A model generated the notes under the pieces. The model was not told the origin of the DNA. It worked only from the letters and a program-made list of their open reading frames with translations, and did no database searches. A program made the translations under genes and the position numbers. Below are positions 15,148 to 24,169 of a stretch of DNA of 60,006 nucleotides, piece by piece (the first letter of the stretch is position 1; each line of letters opens with the position of its first letter). This DNA is from Candidatus Colinaster scatohippi (GTDB taxonomy: Bacteria > Bacillota > Clostridia > Lachnospirales > Lachnospiraceae), in assembly GCA_018064805.1 (NCBI GenBank), contig JAGHUN010000031.1:1-60006 (forward strand), given 5' to 3'.

Positions 15148-15995
15148 TATGAGTTCCACTTTCTGTTATATTCATCATTAAGACACCTTATGGCATCCTC
15201 AAGCTGCTCATTACTAATTTTACCGGCGTGCCATCTTGGATTATTTTCCATAAAATTCACACCTTTTCCCTTAATGGTATGACATATTATTACTGTCGGA
15301 ACATCACTGTCAGGAGCAGGAAGCTTATCAAAGCACGACTTTAGCTCTTCTACATTGTTTCCGTTAACCTCAACTGTATTCCATCCAAACGCCCTGTATT
15401 TACTGGCTATATCACCAAGACCTGTTATATCATCTATACTTCCATCTGCTTCAAATCCATTACAGTCCACAAGTGCCACAAGGTTACCCAGCTTATAATG
15501 TACGGCATTAGCAACTGCTTCCCAGATTGAACCTTCAGACTGCTCACCATCACCCATAACCGTATATACTCGACTACTCTTATTCCCTTTCATTCTAAGG
15601 GCTGCTGCCATACCGCAGGCTACCGGCATTCCATGACCAAGACTTCCTGTAGAAACCTCAACATAGGGATTGACCAGATTGCAGGAATGCATGGAAAAAC
15701 GGCCTCCATCCTTGGCATACTCATTAATAACATCCTCCGCCTTAAAGCATCCGATTGCTGCCTGATTAAAGCTTGTTACTGCTGATGCATGTCCCTTTGA
15801 CAGAACAAAACGGTCTCTGTTTTCATCTTCAATATTGTCAGGATCATAGTTCATCTTATACTGCCAAAGTACAGTCATTGCGTCAGTAATAGATAAGTCA
15901 CCGCCAATATGAATTGCTTCTACATTACATAGCTTCAAAAGATTTATACGCACATCCAGTGCTGCTTTTTCCAATTCTTTTACAGAATTAATCAT
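15147..15995 (-). CDS. Transketolase, N-terminal (TPP-binding) subunit
   Basis: A 282-aa protein with the TPP-diphosphate domain. GDGEQSEG followed by VALVDCN (residues ~147-180) is the GDG-x(25-30)-N metal and TPP motif; HIGGDLS near 31 and SKGHASAV near 70 match conserved histidine-containing loops. It pairs with the overlapping downstream subunit. It lies between an aldo/keto reductase and rfbF, so one plausible product line is ketose phosphate made by transketolase, reduced by the reductase to a polyol, and then activated by a nucleotidyltransferase of the block. That sequence of steps is inference. Confidence 0.92.
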   Translation of the reverse strand: MINSVKELEKAALDVRINLLKLCNVEAIHIGGDLSITDAMTVLWQYKMNYDPDNIEDENRDRFVLSKGHASAVTSFNQAAIGCFKAEDVINEYAKDGGRFSMHSCNLVNPYVEVSTGSLGHGMPVACGMAAALRMKGNKSSRVYTVMGDGEQSEGSIWEAVANAVHYKLGNLVALVDCNGFEADGSIDDITGLGDIASKYRAFGWNTVEVNGNNVEELKSCFDKLPAPDSDVPTVIICHTIKGKGVNFMENNPRWHAGKISNEQLEDAIRCLNDEYNRKWNS

Positions 15996-16009
15996 ATCAA
16001 TCTCATTTC

Positions 16010-16876
16010 CTATATTCCGATAGCCAACCTGATACGGCGTATCAGAAATTTCCTTTTTTCTCTAGAGGTAAATCTTGTCTTCGGGTCAAATCTTATCCTA
16101 AGTCCCTCTTCCAGACCATCAATTTTTGCAACCTCATCCTCTGCCAGACTGAAATTCAGACAACCCATATTGTCCACAATGTGCTTTTCCTTTGCTGATG
16201 CCGGAATCGGAATAAAACCATGTTCAATATCCCACCTTAACACAATCTGAGAAGCGGACACACCGTACTTACCGGAAAGCTCTTTAATAACATCACTCTC
16301 CATAAGCGCATCATTCATTCTTGCAAGTGGCGAATAACTCATCACACAAATATCATTTTCTCTGCAGTAATCCGTTATTTCCTTCTGTTGAAACAGTGGA
16401 TGGCATTCAAGCTGATTAACACATGGCTTAACTCTGCAAAAAGACAAAAGTTCTTTCAAATTAGTCACATCAAAATTACATACGCCAATTGCCGAAACCT
16501 TACCTGCAAGGTACAGTTCCTCCATCATCACCCAAAGCTTTTTCCACAGGTGCGGATATGGCCAGTGAAGGAGATACATATCTATTTTGCCAAGCTTTGC
16601 AAGACTTTCCTCAAAACATTTATTAAATTCAAGCGCTCTGTATGGCTGTGAGAACTTACTGCAGATAATCAGCTCGTCTCTTTTTGCCGATGCTATCGCC
16701 TTGCCCACCCATTCTTCATTATCATAGTTATCTGAAGTATCAAGCAATGTACAACCACAGGAAATAACCACAGGGATTGCCTCTAACAGTGCTTCCTTAT
16801 GAGGATAGGTTCCAAAGCCAATCTGCGGAAGGGCTGATATTCTTTTTTCTCCACAGTCTCTGTTTTCTTTATCCAT
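16010..16876 (-). CDS. Aldo/keto reductase
   Basis: A 288-aa NAD(P)H-dependent reductase of the AKR superfamily. The catalytic tetrad is visible: LLDTSDNYDNE (Asp and Tyr, ~45-50), CSKF (Lys, ~74) and LLHWPYP (His, ~103). IPIPASAKEKHIVDN (~225) is the cofactor-phosphate loop. It reduces a carbonyl on a sugar or aldehyde. It starts six bases after the stop of the CitC-like gene, with only a weak ribosome site, so it is probably translated by coupling. Position next to the transketolase pair suggests that it reduces the ketose or aldose that enzyme makes. Confidence 0.9.
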   Translation of the reverse strand: MDKENRDCGEKRISALPQIGFGTYPHKEALLEAIPVVISCGCTLLDTSDNYDNEEWVGKAIASAKRDELIICSKFSQPYRALEFNKCFEESLAKLGKIDMYLLHWPYPHLWKKLWVMMEELYLAGKVSAIGVCNFDVTNLKELLSFCRVKPCVNQLECHPLFQQKEITDYCRENDICVMSYSPLARMNDALMESDVIKELSGKYGVSASQIVLRWDIEHGFIPIPASAKEKHIVDNMGCLNFSLAEDEVAKIDGLEEGLRIRFDPKTRFTSREKRKFLIRRIRLAIGI

Positions 16877-16879
16877 AGT

Positions 16880-18568
16880 TTAAATATATTTTTCCTTAAC
16901 AATCTTAATTGTTGTCTCCGGCAGATAATCCTCAAGTTCCTTAAGATTATTCTCCTTAATCAGTTCTCGTACCCTGGTAGCATTGATTACACCCCTGCCT
17001 TCCAGTTCAAGCCTCTTAATCTCACAGAATTCCATTCCGTATTTTGGAAGAATAACTGCCATATTCTCATTATAATTAGCGGTTACAGGATCCATCGGCT
17101 CCTCACCGGCAAATCTGGTATGTATATTTAGTGCTGGCGCTATCTTGGTAGCAAAAATTGTCAAATCATTGGAAATGTCAAAATCCTTTTCCTTAACATA
17201 GTCCTTCATAAAATACTCCGGGAAGGTAAGTGTTGAGATAATAAAATTTCCACTTGGCACAACATGGACATTTGCCAAATCAGCTGTACCATTTTTGACC
17301 ATTTCAAATCTGTCTGTAAATTTGAAAACAGAACGGTCTTCCTCCACTACAAAAATCCACAACCACTCCACCTTTGAAGCAGCATACTCAATTAAATATC
17401 TGTGTCCATTTGTAAATGGGTTACAATTCATGACAATCGCGCCACAATTCTTTGGTAAATCCCCGGTTACATTTTCGCGTCTTATCTCTTCAATATATTT
17501 CTCAACCGACTTGTCAAATTCTTCATTTTTGACATTCTTTAGATAATTTTCCCTATAAGCAAATTCGCTTGCATTAATATTATTGGTTACAACCGATTCT
17601 CTTTCTTCACTTATTAATTCATAAATCAGTTCAGCAACATTTCTGTAACCGTCACGATTCATATGGCCCGGTCTGTCATAAAAGCACCATTTTGCCTCTT
17701 CAAACTCATGCCATTTATCTGTAATATCACTATATACGAGACCGTTTTCTACAAGCTCGTTCATTATACCGCTGTCAAAATGATTAAGATAAAAAACAAC
17801 AGTATCACCCGACGACATATTTTCCGAATCCTTTATGAAATTATGGATAATACAGCTGTCATCACCACCCCATAGGCCGTGATTTATAACCTTATATCCT
17901 TTTTCTTTTTCATTAATCTTCTTCTGAAGATAATTCGGCATCGTCTCCGAATCACTTACCGCATAACCAAACACACCACATCTTCCATATAGATGAAGCT
18001 TCTTATCGGCTTTTGCAGGTGAATCCGGCACGACTCTCTCGCCGGCAAACACATTAATAACATCCGACCTGTAATCCTCATGAGCATACTTGTCACCCTT
18101 AAATACTATCTGAGGTACTTTTGCAAGGCTTTCCACATATTCGGCAGATGCCCTTTCACCAATAAGCTCTGAAAAATTATCGGCATACTTATCATAGTCT
18201 TCGCTCATGACCGGAAAACCAAGTGCATTCTGCATTCTGTTTTTAGCAGTAGCACTGTATTCATAATCACTTAAACCTGATACACGTTGTACAAAATAAA
18301 AATCTACACCTTTACCGGTCAGATACTTAACGGTCTCCTCGAAGGCAAGATACATTTCTGCCTTTTTCTGAAGCTTTGCAATATCTATATGCTTTCTTTT
18401 TAACAGGTAAAAGGCAACACGCGAAACAAACGACAGCTCATATGCTGCAGTCACACCCCTTCCAAGCCCTATTGCCTGTACCCAGTTATCTGCAAGTGCT
18501 ATCTTCTCATCCTTTAGCTGCGATATGTAATTATCAATCAGTTTTATCTGTTCTTCGCTTCTTTTCAT
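16880..18568 (-). CDS. Fusion of an SGNH-like domain and a citrate lyase ligase (CitC)-like nucleotidyltransferase
   Basis: A 562-aa soluble protein. The first ~185 residues match nothing I recognise. Residues ~190-325 look SGNH-like: LYGRCGVFGYAVSD, a NHF turn, and a final DRPGHMNRDGYRN resembling the DxxH block; the nucleophile serine seems replaced. Residues ~375-562 match the CitC nucleotidyltransferase: MNCNPFTNGHRYLIE is the HxGH-like nucleotide motif, followed by FVVEEDRSVFKF and a late NATRVRELI. CitC adenylates acetate for citrate lyase, but there is no citrate lyase here, so this domain probably activates a phosphate or acid of the glycan pathway. It overlaps the upstream gene by 35 bases. 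Confidence 0.75.
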   Translation of the reverse strand: MKRSEEQIKLIDNYISQLKDEKIALADNWVQAIGLGRGVTAAYELSFVSRVAFYLLKRKHIDIAKLQKKAEMYLAFEETVKYLTGKGVDFYFVQRVSGLSDYEYSATAKNRMQNALGFPVMSEDYDKYADNFSELIGERASAEYVESLAKVPQIVFKGDKYAHEDYRSDVINVFAGERVVPDSPAKADKKLHLYGRCGVFGYAVSDSETMPNYLQKKINEKEKGYKVINHGLWGGDDSCIIHNFIKDSENMSSGDTVVFYLNHFDSGIMNELVENGLVYSDITDKWHEFEEAKWCFYDRPGHMNRDGYRNVAELIYELISEERESVVTNNINASEFAYRENYLKNVKNEEFDKSVEKYIEEIRRENVTGDLPKNCGAIVMNCNPFTNGHRYLIEYAASKVEWLWIFVVEEDRSVFKFTDRFEMVKNGTADLANVHVVPSGNFIISTLTFPEYFMKDYVKEKDFDISNDLTIFATKIAPALNIHTRFAGEEPMDPVTANYNENMAVILPKYGMEFCEIKRLELEGRGVINATRVRELIKENNLKELEDYLPETTIKIVKEKYI

Positions 18569-19700
18569 AACCTAATCTTCTAATTATCTTATTGCAAATA
18601 TCAGCCGGCTTATTACCATTTGACATATATCTTTTCCAGGTCGATGCAAATGTCCTGTTCGCTATGTCCTCCAGAAACATTTCCCTATAAATGCTCTTTC
18701 CCGGTGTATGACTTAAATGTCTGCAGCTGCGCAGAGCCTCATCCAGAATGCTATCTTCAAGATATAAATACTCTTCGGCCTTTTCTACTAACAAATTCCC
18801 CTTGTCTGTAGTACATACAAGTAACGATACACCCAAGCCTTCTGATTTCTCAAGCAACTCACCCTTATACTGCCAGTAATCGGCAAGGACTATATCTGCA
18901 GTTCTTGGCAAATTAACAAATCGGCATTCATTGCAGGACTGCCTGCTTATCATTCCTGCAAGATATGAACTATGAAAGGCATTCTCTACACTTGGCTCAA
19001 GAATTCTTTCCCCATTATCAAAAGTAATCTCATAATGGTTTTTACCCCAGCCATAATCCTTATTGCGGAAAACAATATCCACAACCTTACTGTTATTTTT
19101 TTCCTCAAGTTCCTTTATATATTTCTCATATACCAGTGCAGATGGCACACCATGACATACAATTTCACAGGTAAATAAACCATCATTCTCACCCGCAAAA
19201 CTATATAATGCCGCAATCTGACATGGTGTTCCGCTAAAGAGTACTCTTTTCCCCTTTTCAAGATCATCTTTTGCCTGCTTATAACATTCGGTAATATCAC
19301 TTTGAAGGTATTTTGACCGCCTCATATGCTCTGCTTCACCTATAGTTTCAGCACGCATATGCTTAACTGTATATATATCCTTAGCTACAGCACCATATAC
19401 AACTCCGCCTTCTTTTATAAAACTTTTAGCAATAGCCCAGAATGCTCCGCCTGAAGATACTTTTTTAAGTTCACTTGTATCCTTTAGACTTGCCGCCAGA
19501 ACTCTGTCTGCTTTATTATCTCTCTCATAGCCCTCAGCAATACATTTTTTACTGCAGAGTCCACACTTTATACACTTGTTTTCGTCAACAACAGGTACAA
19601 CAAATCCAAACCTGTCCCTTTCCATTGAAATTGCCGAAACAGGACATACTTCCTTGCATAATCCGCATCCGGTACAATGGCCTTTTGCACATATTTTCAT
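18534..19700 (-). CDS. Iron-sulfur protein, coenzyme F420 hydrogenase/dehydrogenase beta-subunit (FrhB) family
   Basis: A 388-aa protein. Two ferredoxin-type clusters lie at the start (CTGCGLCKEVC ~9-19 and CIKCGLCSKKC ~43-53), then the FrhB fold with VSSGGAF (~81), FSGTPCQIAAL (~148) and VCHGVPS (~175), plus a C-x-x-C pair near 255. Members move electrons to or from a flavin; those in glycan loci usually sit beside a polysaccharide pyruvyltransferase, as here, where the ATG overlaps its stop (ATGA). The substrate is unknown. It implies a reductive or dehydrogenation step dependent on ferredoxin, fitting an anaerobe. Confidence 0.88.
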   Translation of the reverse strand: MKICAKGHCTGCGLCKEVCPVSAISMERDRFGFVVPVVDENKCIKCGLCSKKCIAEGYERDNKADRVLAASLKDTSELKKVSSGGAFWAIAKSFIKEGGVVYGAVAKDIYTVKHMRAETIGEAEHMRRSKYLQSDITECYKQAKDDLEKGKRVLFSGTPCQIAALYSFAGENDGLFTCEIVCHGVPSALVYEKYIKELEEKNNSKVVDIVFRNKDYGWGKNHYEITFDNGERILEPSVENAFHSSYLAGMISRQSCNECRFVNLPRTADIVLADYWQYKGELLEKSEGLGVSLLVCTTDKGNLLVEKAEEYLYLEDSILDEALRSCRHLSHTPGKSIYREMFLEDIANRTFASTWKRYMSNGNKPADICNKIIRRLGYEKKRRTDKTD

Positions 19701-20917
19701 AAATTCTCTATTATTCCAAAAAGCTCATCAAAACAGTTCTTTTTCTGAATATTTTCAAGCTTTTCTTTTATTATTCCCGAGGCTTGTGTATGACAGTTTT
19801 CAAGCGCTTCCATATCCTCAATAACTTTGTCCCGGAGGCTCACATCATTCACTCCATGTACATACTTTTCCTGACCACATCTTGCAAACAAATAATCATA
19901 TTTTTCCGCCCAGCCTATTCCGATACCGGGAACACACTGCCTGTAAGCAAGAATTATCGAATGATATCTGGATGCAATAATATATTTAAAGTTCTTTACA
20001 AGCGCCTCATATTCATAGAAAGCCAGCTCTTTTTCAATTATGACAACTCTGTCATCTTCGCAGAATGATTCTTTTATTCTCTTACAGATAGCAAGATCTT
20101 CAACAGAGTGATAAATAAGATATACTTTATTATTAAGCGCCAGCCCCTTTTTGATTATATCCTCATATACAGTATATAGACCTTCTCTGTTACTGCTGTT
20201 AACAAATATCTTCTCATTCGGAATTACAGCTATTGAATCACCGGGAATATCCTCAATATCATATATCTCCTGCTTCTTTTTGGTAATTGCTGAAAGCTCA
20301 AAATCCCTGCTTTGAATGACCAGATCATCCGAAAGCTTTGCCTTATTAAATCCAATCCCATTAAGAGCCTCAATTCCACCGGGTTCCCTTGCATATACAA
20401 GCTCTGACCGGCTTAACACATCCGCTATTCTTTTTGTAATTCTCTCTGCATCCTGCTTATAATCAAACGGACCAAAGGACTGTGGCATAATTACCGTCTT
20501 TATTCCGCAATCCATCGCATACTCGATAATATCAAGGAACAGTTCATTATGCGCATTAGAGAATTTGGAAGCAAGATTGTAACCGGATATATCTATAATC
20601 AGTTTTACATCCGAAAGCAGCTTCATATATCCCGGTTCTGCCAAAACAGCATACCATCTCTTATCACGGACGGCCCAGACAGCATCCTTAATCATTCTGT
20701 CTTTTCCACCCTTTCCCGCCTTTATGGCAAGGGCATTTCTTAAGGCTCTTCTGTCAACATGCTTAAAACAGTAAGTGCCATCATCTATAAATTTCTCCTG
20801 TGAATCAAAATATAATTCTGCTTCAGGGTACTGTTTTCTAAGCTCGCACATAGTAATAAACAGCAAAGCCTGAGCTCCTTTATTGGCACAGTTCCCTCCA
20901 ACAACTATTATCTTCAT
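19697..20917 (-). CDS. Polysaccharide pyruvyltransferase family protein
   Basis: A 406-aa GT-B-like protein. GGNCANKGAQALL at the start and ASRYHSIILAYRQCVPGIGIGW near residue 330 are the N- and C-terminal hallmarks of the CsaB/WcaK pyruvyltransferase superfamily; MPQSFGPFD (~160) is also typical. CsaB-type enzymes add a pyruvate ketal from PEP onto a sugar. Many members next to FrhB-type iron-sulfur proteins are longer, about 400 aa, and their reaction is not established, so 'pyruvyl' is by family. GGAG lies nine bases before the ATG. Confidence 0.85.
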   Translation of the reverse strand: MKIIVVGGNCANKGAQALLFITMCELRKQYPEAELYFDSQEKFIDDGTYCFKHVDRRALRNALAIKAGKGGKDRMIKDAVWAVRDKRWYAVLAEPGYMKLLSDVKLIIDISGYNLASKFSNAHNELFLDIIEYAMDCGIKTVIMPQSFGPFDYKQDAERITKRIADVLSRSELVYAREPGGIEALNGIGFNKAKLSDDLVIQSRDFELSAITKKKQEIYDIEDIPGDSIAVIPNEKIFVNSSNREGLYTVYEDIIKKGLALNNKVYLIYHSVEDLAICKRIKESFCEDDRVVIIEKELAFYEYEALVKNFKYIIASRYHSIILAYRQCVPGIGIGWAEKYDYLFARCGQEKYVHGVNDVSLRDKVIEDMEALENCHTQASGIIKEKLENIQKKNCFDELFGIIENL

Positions 20918-20947
20918 GGCATTTACTCCGTTCCTTCACACAATTGC

Positions 20948-20970
20948 AAGACTATCGCAGTAAGACTATC
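20948..20970. repeat. Tandem 9-bp direct repeat in a 71-base gap
   Basis: AAGACTATC occurs at 20948-20956 and 20962-20970, one and a half helical turns apart, between the aminotransferase and pyruvyltransferase genes. No convincing promoter or terminator is seen in the same gap. Confidence 0.35.
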
Positions 20971-20988
20971 CTGCGTTCCCATTTACAA

Positions 20989-22101
20989 TTATTTGACAGC
21001 AAATTCCGCAATATGCTTACTTATTCTTGTAACAGCCTCAACTCCGAGTGTAGGATAAATCGGAATTGTAAGGATATTATGAGATGTTTTGCTGGCTACA
21101 GGTGTAAGTGATGGATCAAATCTTCCCTCATAACACTCAAAGGCACTTGTTATCGGATAGAAATACTTCCTTGCATGTATATTATGTCCTGCAAGATACT
21201 CAAACAGTTCATTCCTGTTATGACCATATCTCTCCGGATCCACATAAATAGGCATATATGCATAGTTATGCTTAACGTCCTTCTGCTCATTGCACATTCT
21301 TATTCCAGGAACATCCGAAAGCTGCTCTCTATATACCATAGTAAGTTCTTTACGAAGCTCTATCTGCTCATCCACATGACGAAGATTACATATTCCCATT
21401 GCTGCCGAAAACTCATTCATCTTGGCATTAGCACCGATTCCGTTAACCACTTCCTCATTCTTAATACCAAAATTTTTCAACTGATATAGCTTTTCACCAA
21501 GCATCTCATTACTGAAGCATACTGCACCACCCTCTATGGTGTTATATACTTTTGTTGCATGGAAGCTTAACATTGATGCATCACCATAAGATGCTATTCC
21601 TCTTCCCTTATACTCAACACCGAAGGTATGAGCGGCATCATATATAACTTTGAGATTATGACGCTTTGCAATATCCTCTATCGCCTCAACATCACATATA
21701 TTTCCATATACATGCACAGGCAGAATTGCACTGGTCTCAGGCGTAATAAGACTCTCAATCCTGTCAACATCTATGGTGTAATCATCCTCTCTGATATCAC
21801 AGAATACAGGAGTAAGACCATTTCTTACGATTGCATGGGTAGTAGATGCGAATGTGTATGGTGTCGTGATAACCTCTCCCTTAATGTCCATGGCCTGAAG
21901 CAAAAGTTCAAGCGCCATATGTCCATTGGCAAACAGCGATATCCGATCCACCTTAAGGTAATCCTTAAGATTACTCTCAAGTTCCTTATGCTTTACTCCC
22001 ATATTGGTAAGCCAGTGGTTATCCCATATACTTTTTATTTCATTGATATACTCATCATACTCCGGCAAAGTTGCCGAGGTAACCAGTATTCTGTCTTCCA
22101 T
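20989..22101 (-). CDS. DegT/DnrJ/EryC1/StrS sugar aminotransferase
   Basis: A 370-aa PLP enzyme that converts a keto sugar nucleotide to an amino sugar. FANGHMALELLLQA (~50) is the PLP-phosphate region, VIYDAAHTFG (~155) holds the cofactor aspartate, and LSFHATKVYNTIEGG (~180) contains the Schiff-base lysine with the family's SFHxTK motif. SFHATK and TIEGG resemble the VioA/FdtB class, which act on dTDP-4-keto or 3-keto sugars. I chose the ATG at 22101 (TTGGAGG upstream) rather than the GTG at 22122. The ATP-grasp ligase and WbqC protein nearby could be involved in acylating the new amino group. Confidence 0.92.
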   Translation of the reverse strand: MEDRILVTSATLPEYDEYINEIKSIWDNHWLTNMGVKHKELESNLKDYLKVDRISLFANGHMALELLLQAMDIKGEVITTPYTFASTTHAIVRNGLTPVFCDIREDDYTIDVDRIESLITPETSAILPVHVYGNICDVEAIEDIAKRHNLKVIYDAAHTFGVEYKGRGIASYGDASMLSFHATKVYNTIEGGAVCFSNEMLGEKLYQLKNFGIKNEEVVNGIGANAKMNEFSAAMGICNLRHVDEQIELRKELTMVYREQLSDVPGIRMCNEQKDVKHNYAYMPIYVDPERYGHNRNELFEYLAGHNIHARKYFYPITSAFECYEGRFDPSLTPVASKTSHNILTIPIYPTLGVEAVTRISKHIAEFAVK

Positions 22102-22124
22102 AATATCCTCCAAATCATCCACCT

Positions 22125-23099
22125 TTATTTGAATGATTTTCTATTTGCAAGCTTACGCCATATATAAATCTTTATATATGCACCTATTACCTGCACTTTT
22201 CTTTTTATCTCTGTTTTCTTATCTATGACCCTGTAAAAACTATATTCCTTCGGATTATCTTCCAGAGTTAAATCATATTCTCTAATACTTGATAATTCAC
22301 GCCTTGCCATCTGATCACTGCCACTATTGCAGTTGACTCCCGTTCCGTCATATCCCCAATTCTTAACAAGCGATCTGGTAGAACAAAGCATATATTTGTC
22401 TTCCATAATAAAATACAGCATATACATCATATCAATAGTCGGAATACTGCCATCCGGCGTACAATATAACCTCTCCTTGCGAAGTAGGGCTGAGGTACAT
22501 GCCAATAGAACTCCCGGATTGTAACTCTTTATTTTTTTAAGGGCTTCATTACTATCACATATTTTCTCAATATACTGCCTATTTAAATTACTTAACATAT
22601 TTTCATATTTTTCAACCCAGGTTCCATATCCATAAGCAGAAAAATCTTTAACCTTAAAGGCGGCCGTTCCTTCCTCTATCTCGCCCTTAATTCCGGGATG
22701 CCAACCATATATGGATATGATATCCTCATCATCTGCATATTTATCAAGAGCCTTATCCATATATTCAATAAATGACGGCGCAAACTCATTATCATCCTCG
22801 GAGAAAATGAAACGGTCATACTTTTCATCCGTAATTTTTCTTAGAAAATCATAATTAGGAATAGGCCCCAAATTAGTTTCGTGAAAATAAATATGCACCT
22901 CTGCAAAGCCATCAATTCCGGCCTCAAGATATTCACGAATCTTTTTATAGCCCTCTACATACTTCTCAGCAGGCGGATAATCTACACCAATATACAATTC
23001 TGTATATTTAGCCCAGTCATTATTCTGAAGTGATGTAATACATCTTTTCAAATGCTCATATCTATTTAAAGTTGTAATAAGTATTGGTGCATAAACCAT
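22125..23099 (-). CDS. Glycosyltransferase, GT2-like (GT-A fold)
   Basis: A 324-aa soluble protein. ILITTLNRYEHLKRCITSL at the start is a GT-A nucleotide-binding strand, and IFSEDDNEFAPSFIEYMD near 95 supplies a D-x-D-like acidic motif. YGWHPG and YGTWVEKYE (~130-165) look like an acceptor-binding region seen in capsule transferases related to GNT-I-type enzymes. No membrane segment is evident, although the C-terminus is basic and may associate with the membrane. It is the first of two transferases that follow the ABC flippase. Donor and acceptor cannot be told. Confidence 0.8.
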   Translation of the reverse strand: MVYAPILITTLNRYEHLKRCITSLQNNDWAKYTELYIGVDYPPAEKYVEGYKKIREYLEAGIDGFAEVHIYFHETNLGPIPNYDFLRKITDEKYDRFIFSEDDNEFAPSFIEYMDKALDKYADDEDIISIYGWHPGIKGEIEEGTAAFKVKDFSAYGYGTWVEKYENMLSNLNRQYIEKICDSNEALKKIKSYNPGVLLACTSALLRKERLYCTPDGSIPTIDMMYMLYFIMEDKYMLCSTRSLVKNWGYDGTGVNCNSGSDQMARRELSSIREYDLTLEDNPKEYSFYRVIDKKTEIKRKVQVIGAYIKIYIWRKLANRKSFK

Positions 23100-23134
23100 C
23101 TTAAATACCCTTTACTATCAGTCTGTTATCCATA

Positions 23135-24169
23135 TTACCAATAACAGCCATCCTCTATTCTCTCAAGATTATTCGGACGTTCTGATTCAATCGGCCTTAT
23201 CCAGCTGTCATTAACAACTTCGTTCATAAGCTTAGTATCATTAGTCCATCTCTGCCCCAGTACACCAAAAATCATCTGGGTACTTCCACAGGTCTGTATT
23301 GCTATTTTACCCATCCTCTTAATAGCTGCTGCAAGCGGGAAGCCATATGCTCCGCATCCAATAAGAGCAACATCGAAATCTATCTTCTTACATTCATCAA
23401 TCATCCAGTCCAAGGCTTCAAACCATGTGTTAAATCGTGGATCTCTGTTATCTGCCACAGTCTGAACCGACTTCAGGGTAAGTAGTTCAAATTCCGGAAG
23501 AATGTCTTCTGCATCATAGATTTTTTCAAAAATTTTCTCTCGATTTTCCTTATACTGCTTCTCAATCGATTCGGCAAAAGGATTAATGACCAATACCTTT
23601 TTCCCTTTAAGCGCATGACTCCATGGAATGATTCCCTGTTCTTTTCTGTTATAATATGGTGCTATATATCCCCACCTTGTTACAGCCGCATCCTTCTCAT
23701 ACTGAGCAATCATATAATCTTCCATATGTAATTCCCATGTAGCATGAAGATCAACACCCGGTGCGTCCAACAGAACTCTGTCAGCATATTTTTCTGCTTC
23801 CGAAATTTCTTTAGGAAAGAAGCCCGCATTATTATAGATTTTATTAAGGCTGTATTCCTGACTCCAATTAAGGGCTGATGGCTCATCATTTGTATATCTT
23901 TTGAAAAGAATGGAATTAACAAAGTTAAGCTCCGTGTGCCCCATTCTGGCCATCCAGAAGGGTTCTCCTTTTTCGATAGCCGCAGCAATAACCTCCTGCG
24001 TCTTTTTACGGTCCATAACCTTTTTGCCATCTATTCTTTTTCTGGAATAATGGTACTCCTTATGAAGCAACGGCTTATAAATGCGAAGATCAATCTCACT
24101 TTCCACAAATATCCTAAGCTTATTGCGTCTCATGTATTTATTATAATTTTTGATTTTATCGTTACTCAT
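23135..24169 (-). CDS. Putative glycosyltransferase of the GT-D (DUF1792-like) type
   Basis: A 344-aa protein. I start at the ATG at 24169, which overlaps the ABC-transporter stop by eight bases (ATGAGTAA); the ORF-track start at 24226 lies well inside that gene. WMARMGHTEL (~80) resembles the R-x-G-D/H-x-E motif of the GT-D fold. CGAYGFPLAAAIKRMGK followed by TCGSTQMIFGVLGQRW (~270-305) is a conserved C-terminal pattern I associate with this capsule-locus family. GT-D enzymes are metal-dependent glucosyltransferases known from streptococcal adhesin glycosylation. Assignment rests on motifs only. Confidence 0.65.
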   Translation of the reverse strand: MSNDKIKNYNKYMRRNKLRIFVESEIDLRIYKPLLHKEYHYSRKRIDGKKVMDRKKTQEVIAAAIEKGEPFWMARMGHTELNFVNSILFKRYTNDEPSALNWSQEYSLNKIYNNAGFFPKEISEAEKYADRVLLDAPGVDLHATWELHMEDYMIAQYEKDAAVTRWGYIAPYYNRKEQGIIPWSHALKGKKVLVINPFAESIEKQYKENREKIFEKIYDAEDILPEFELLTLKSVQTVADNRDPRFNTWFEALDWMIDECKKIDFDVALIGCGAYGFPLAAAIKRMGKIAIQTCGSTQMIFGVLGQRWTNDTKLMNEVVNDSWIRPIESERPNNLERIEDGCYW

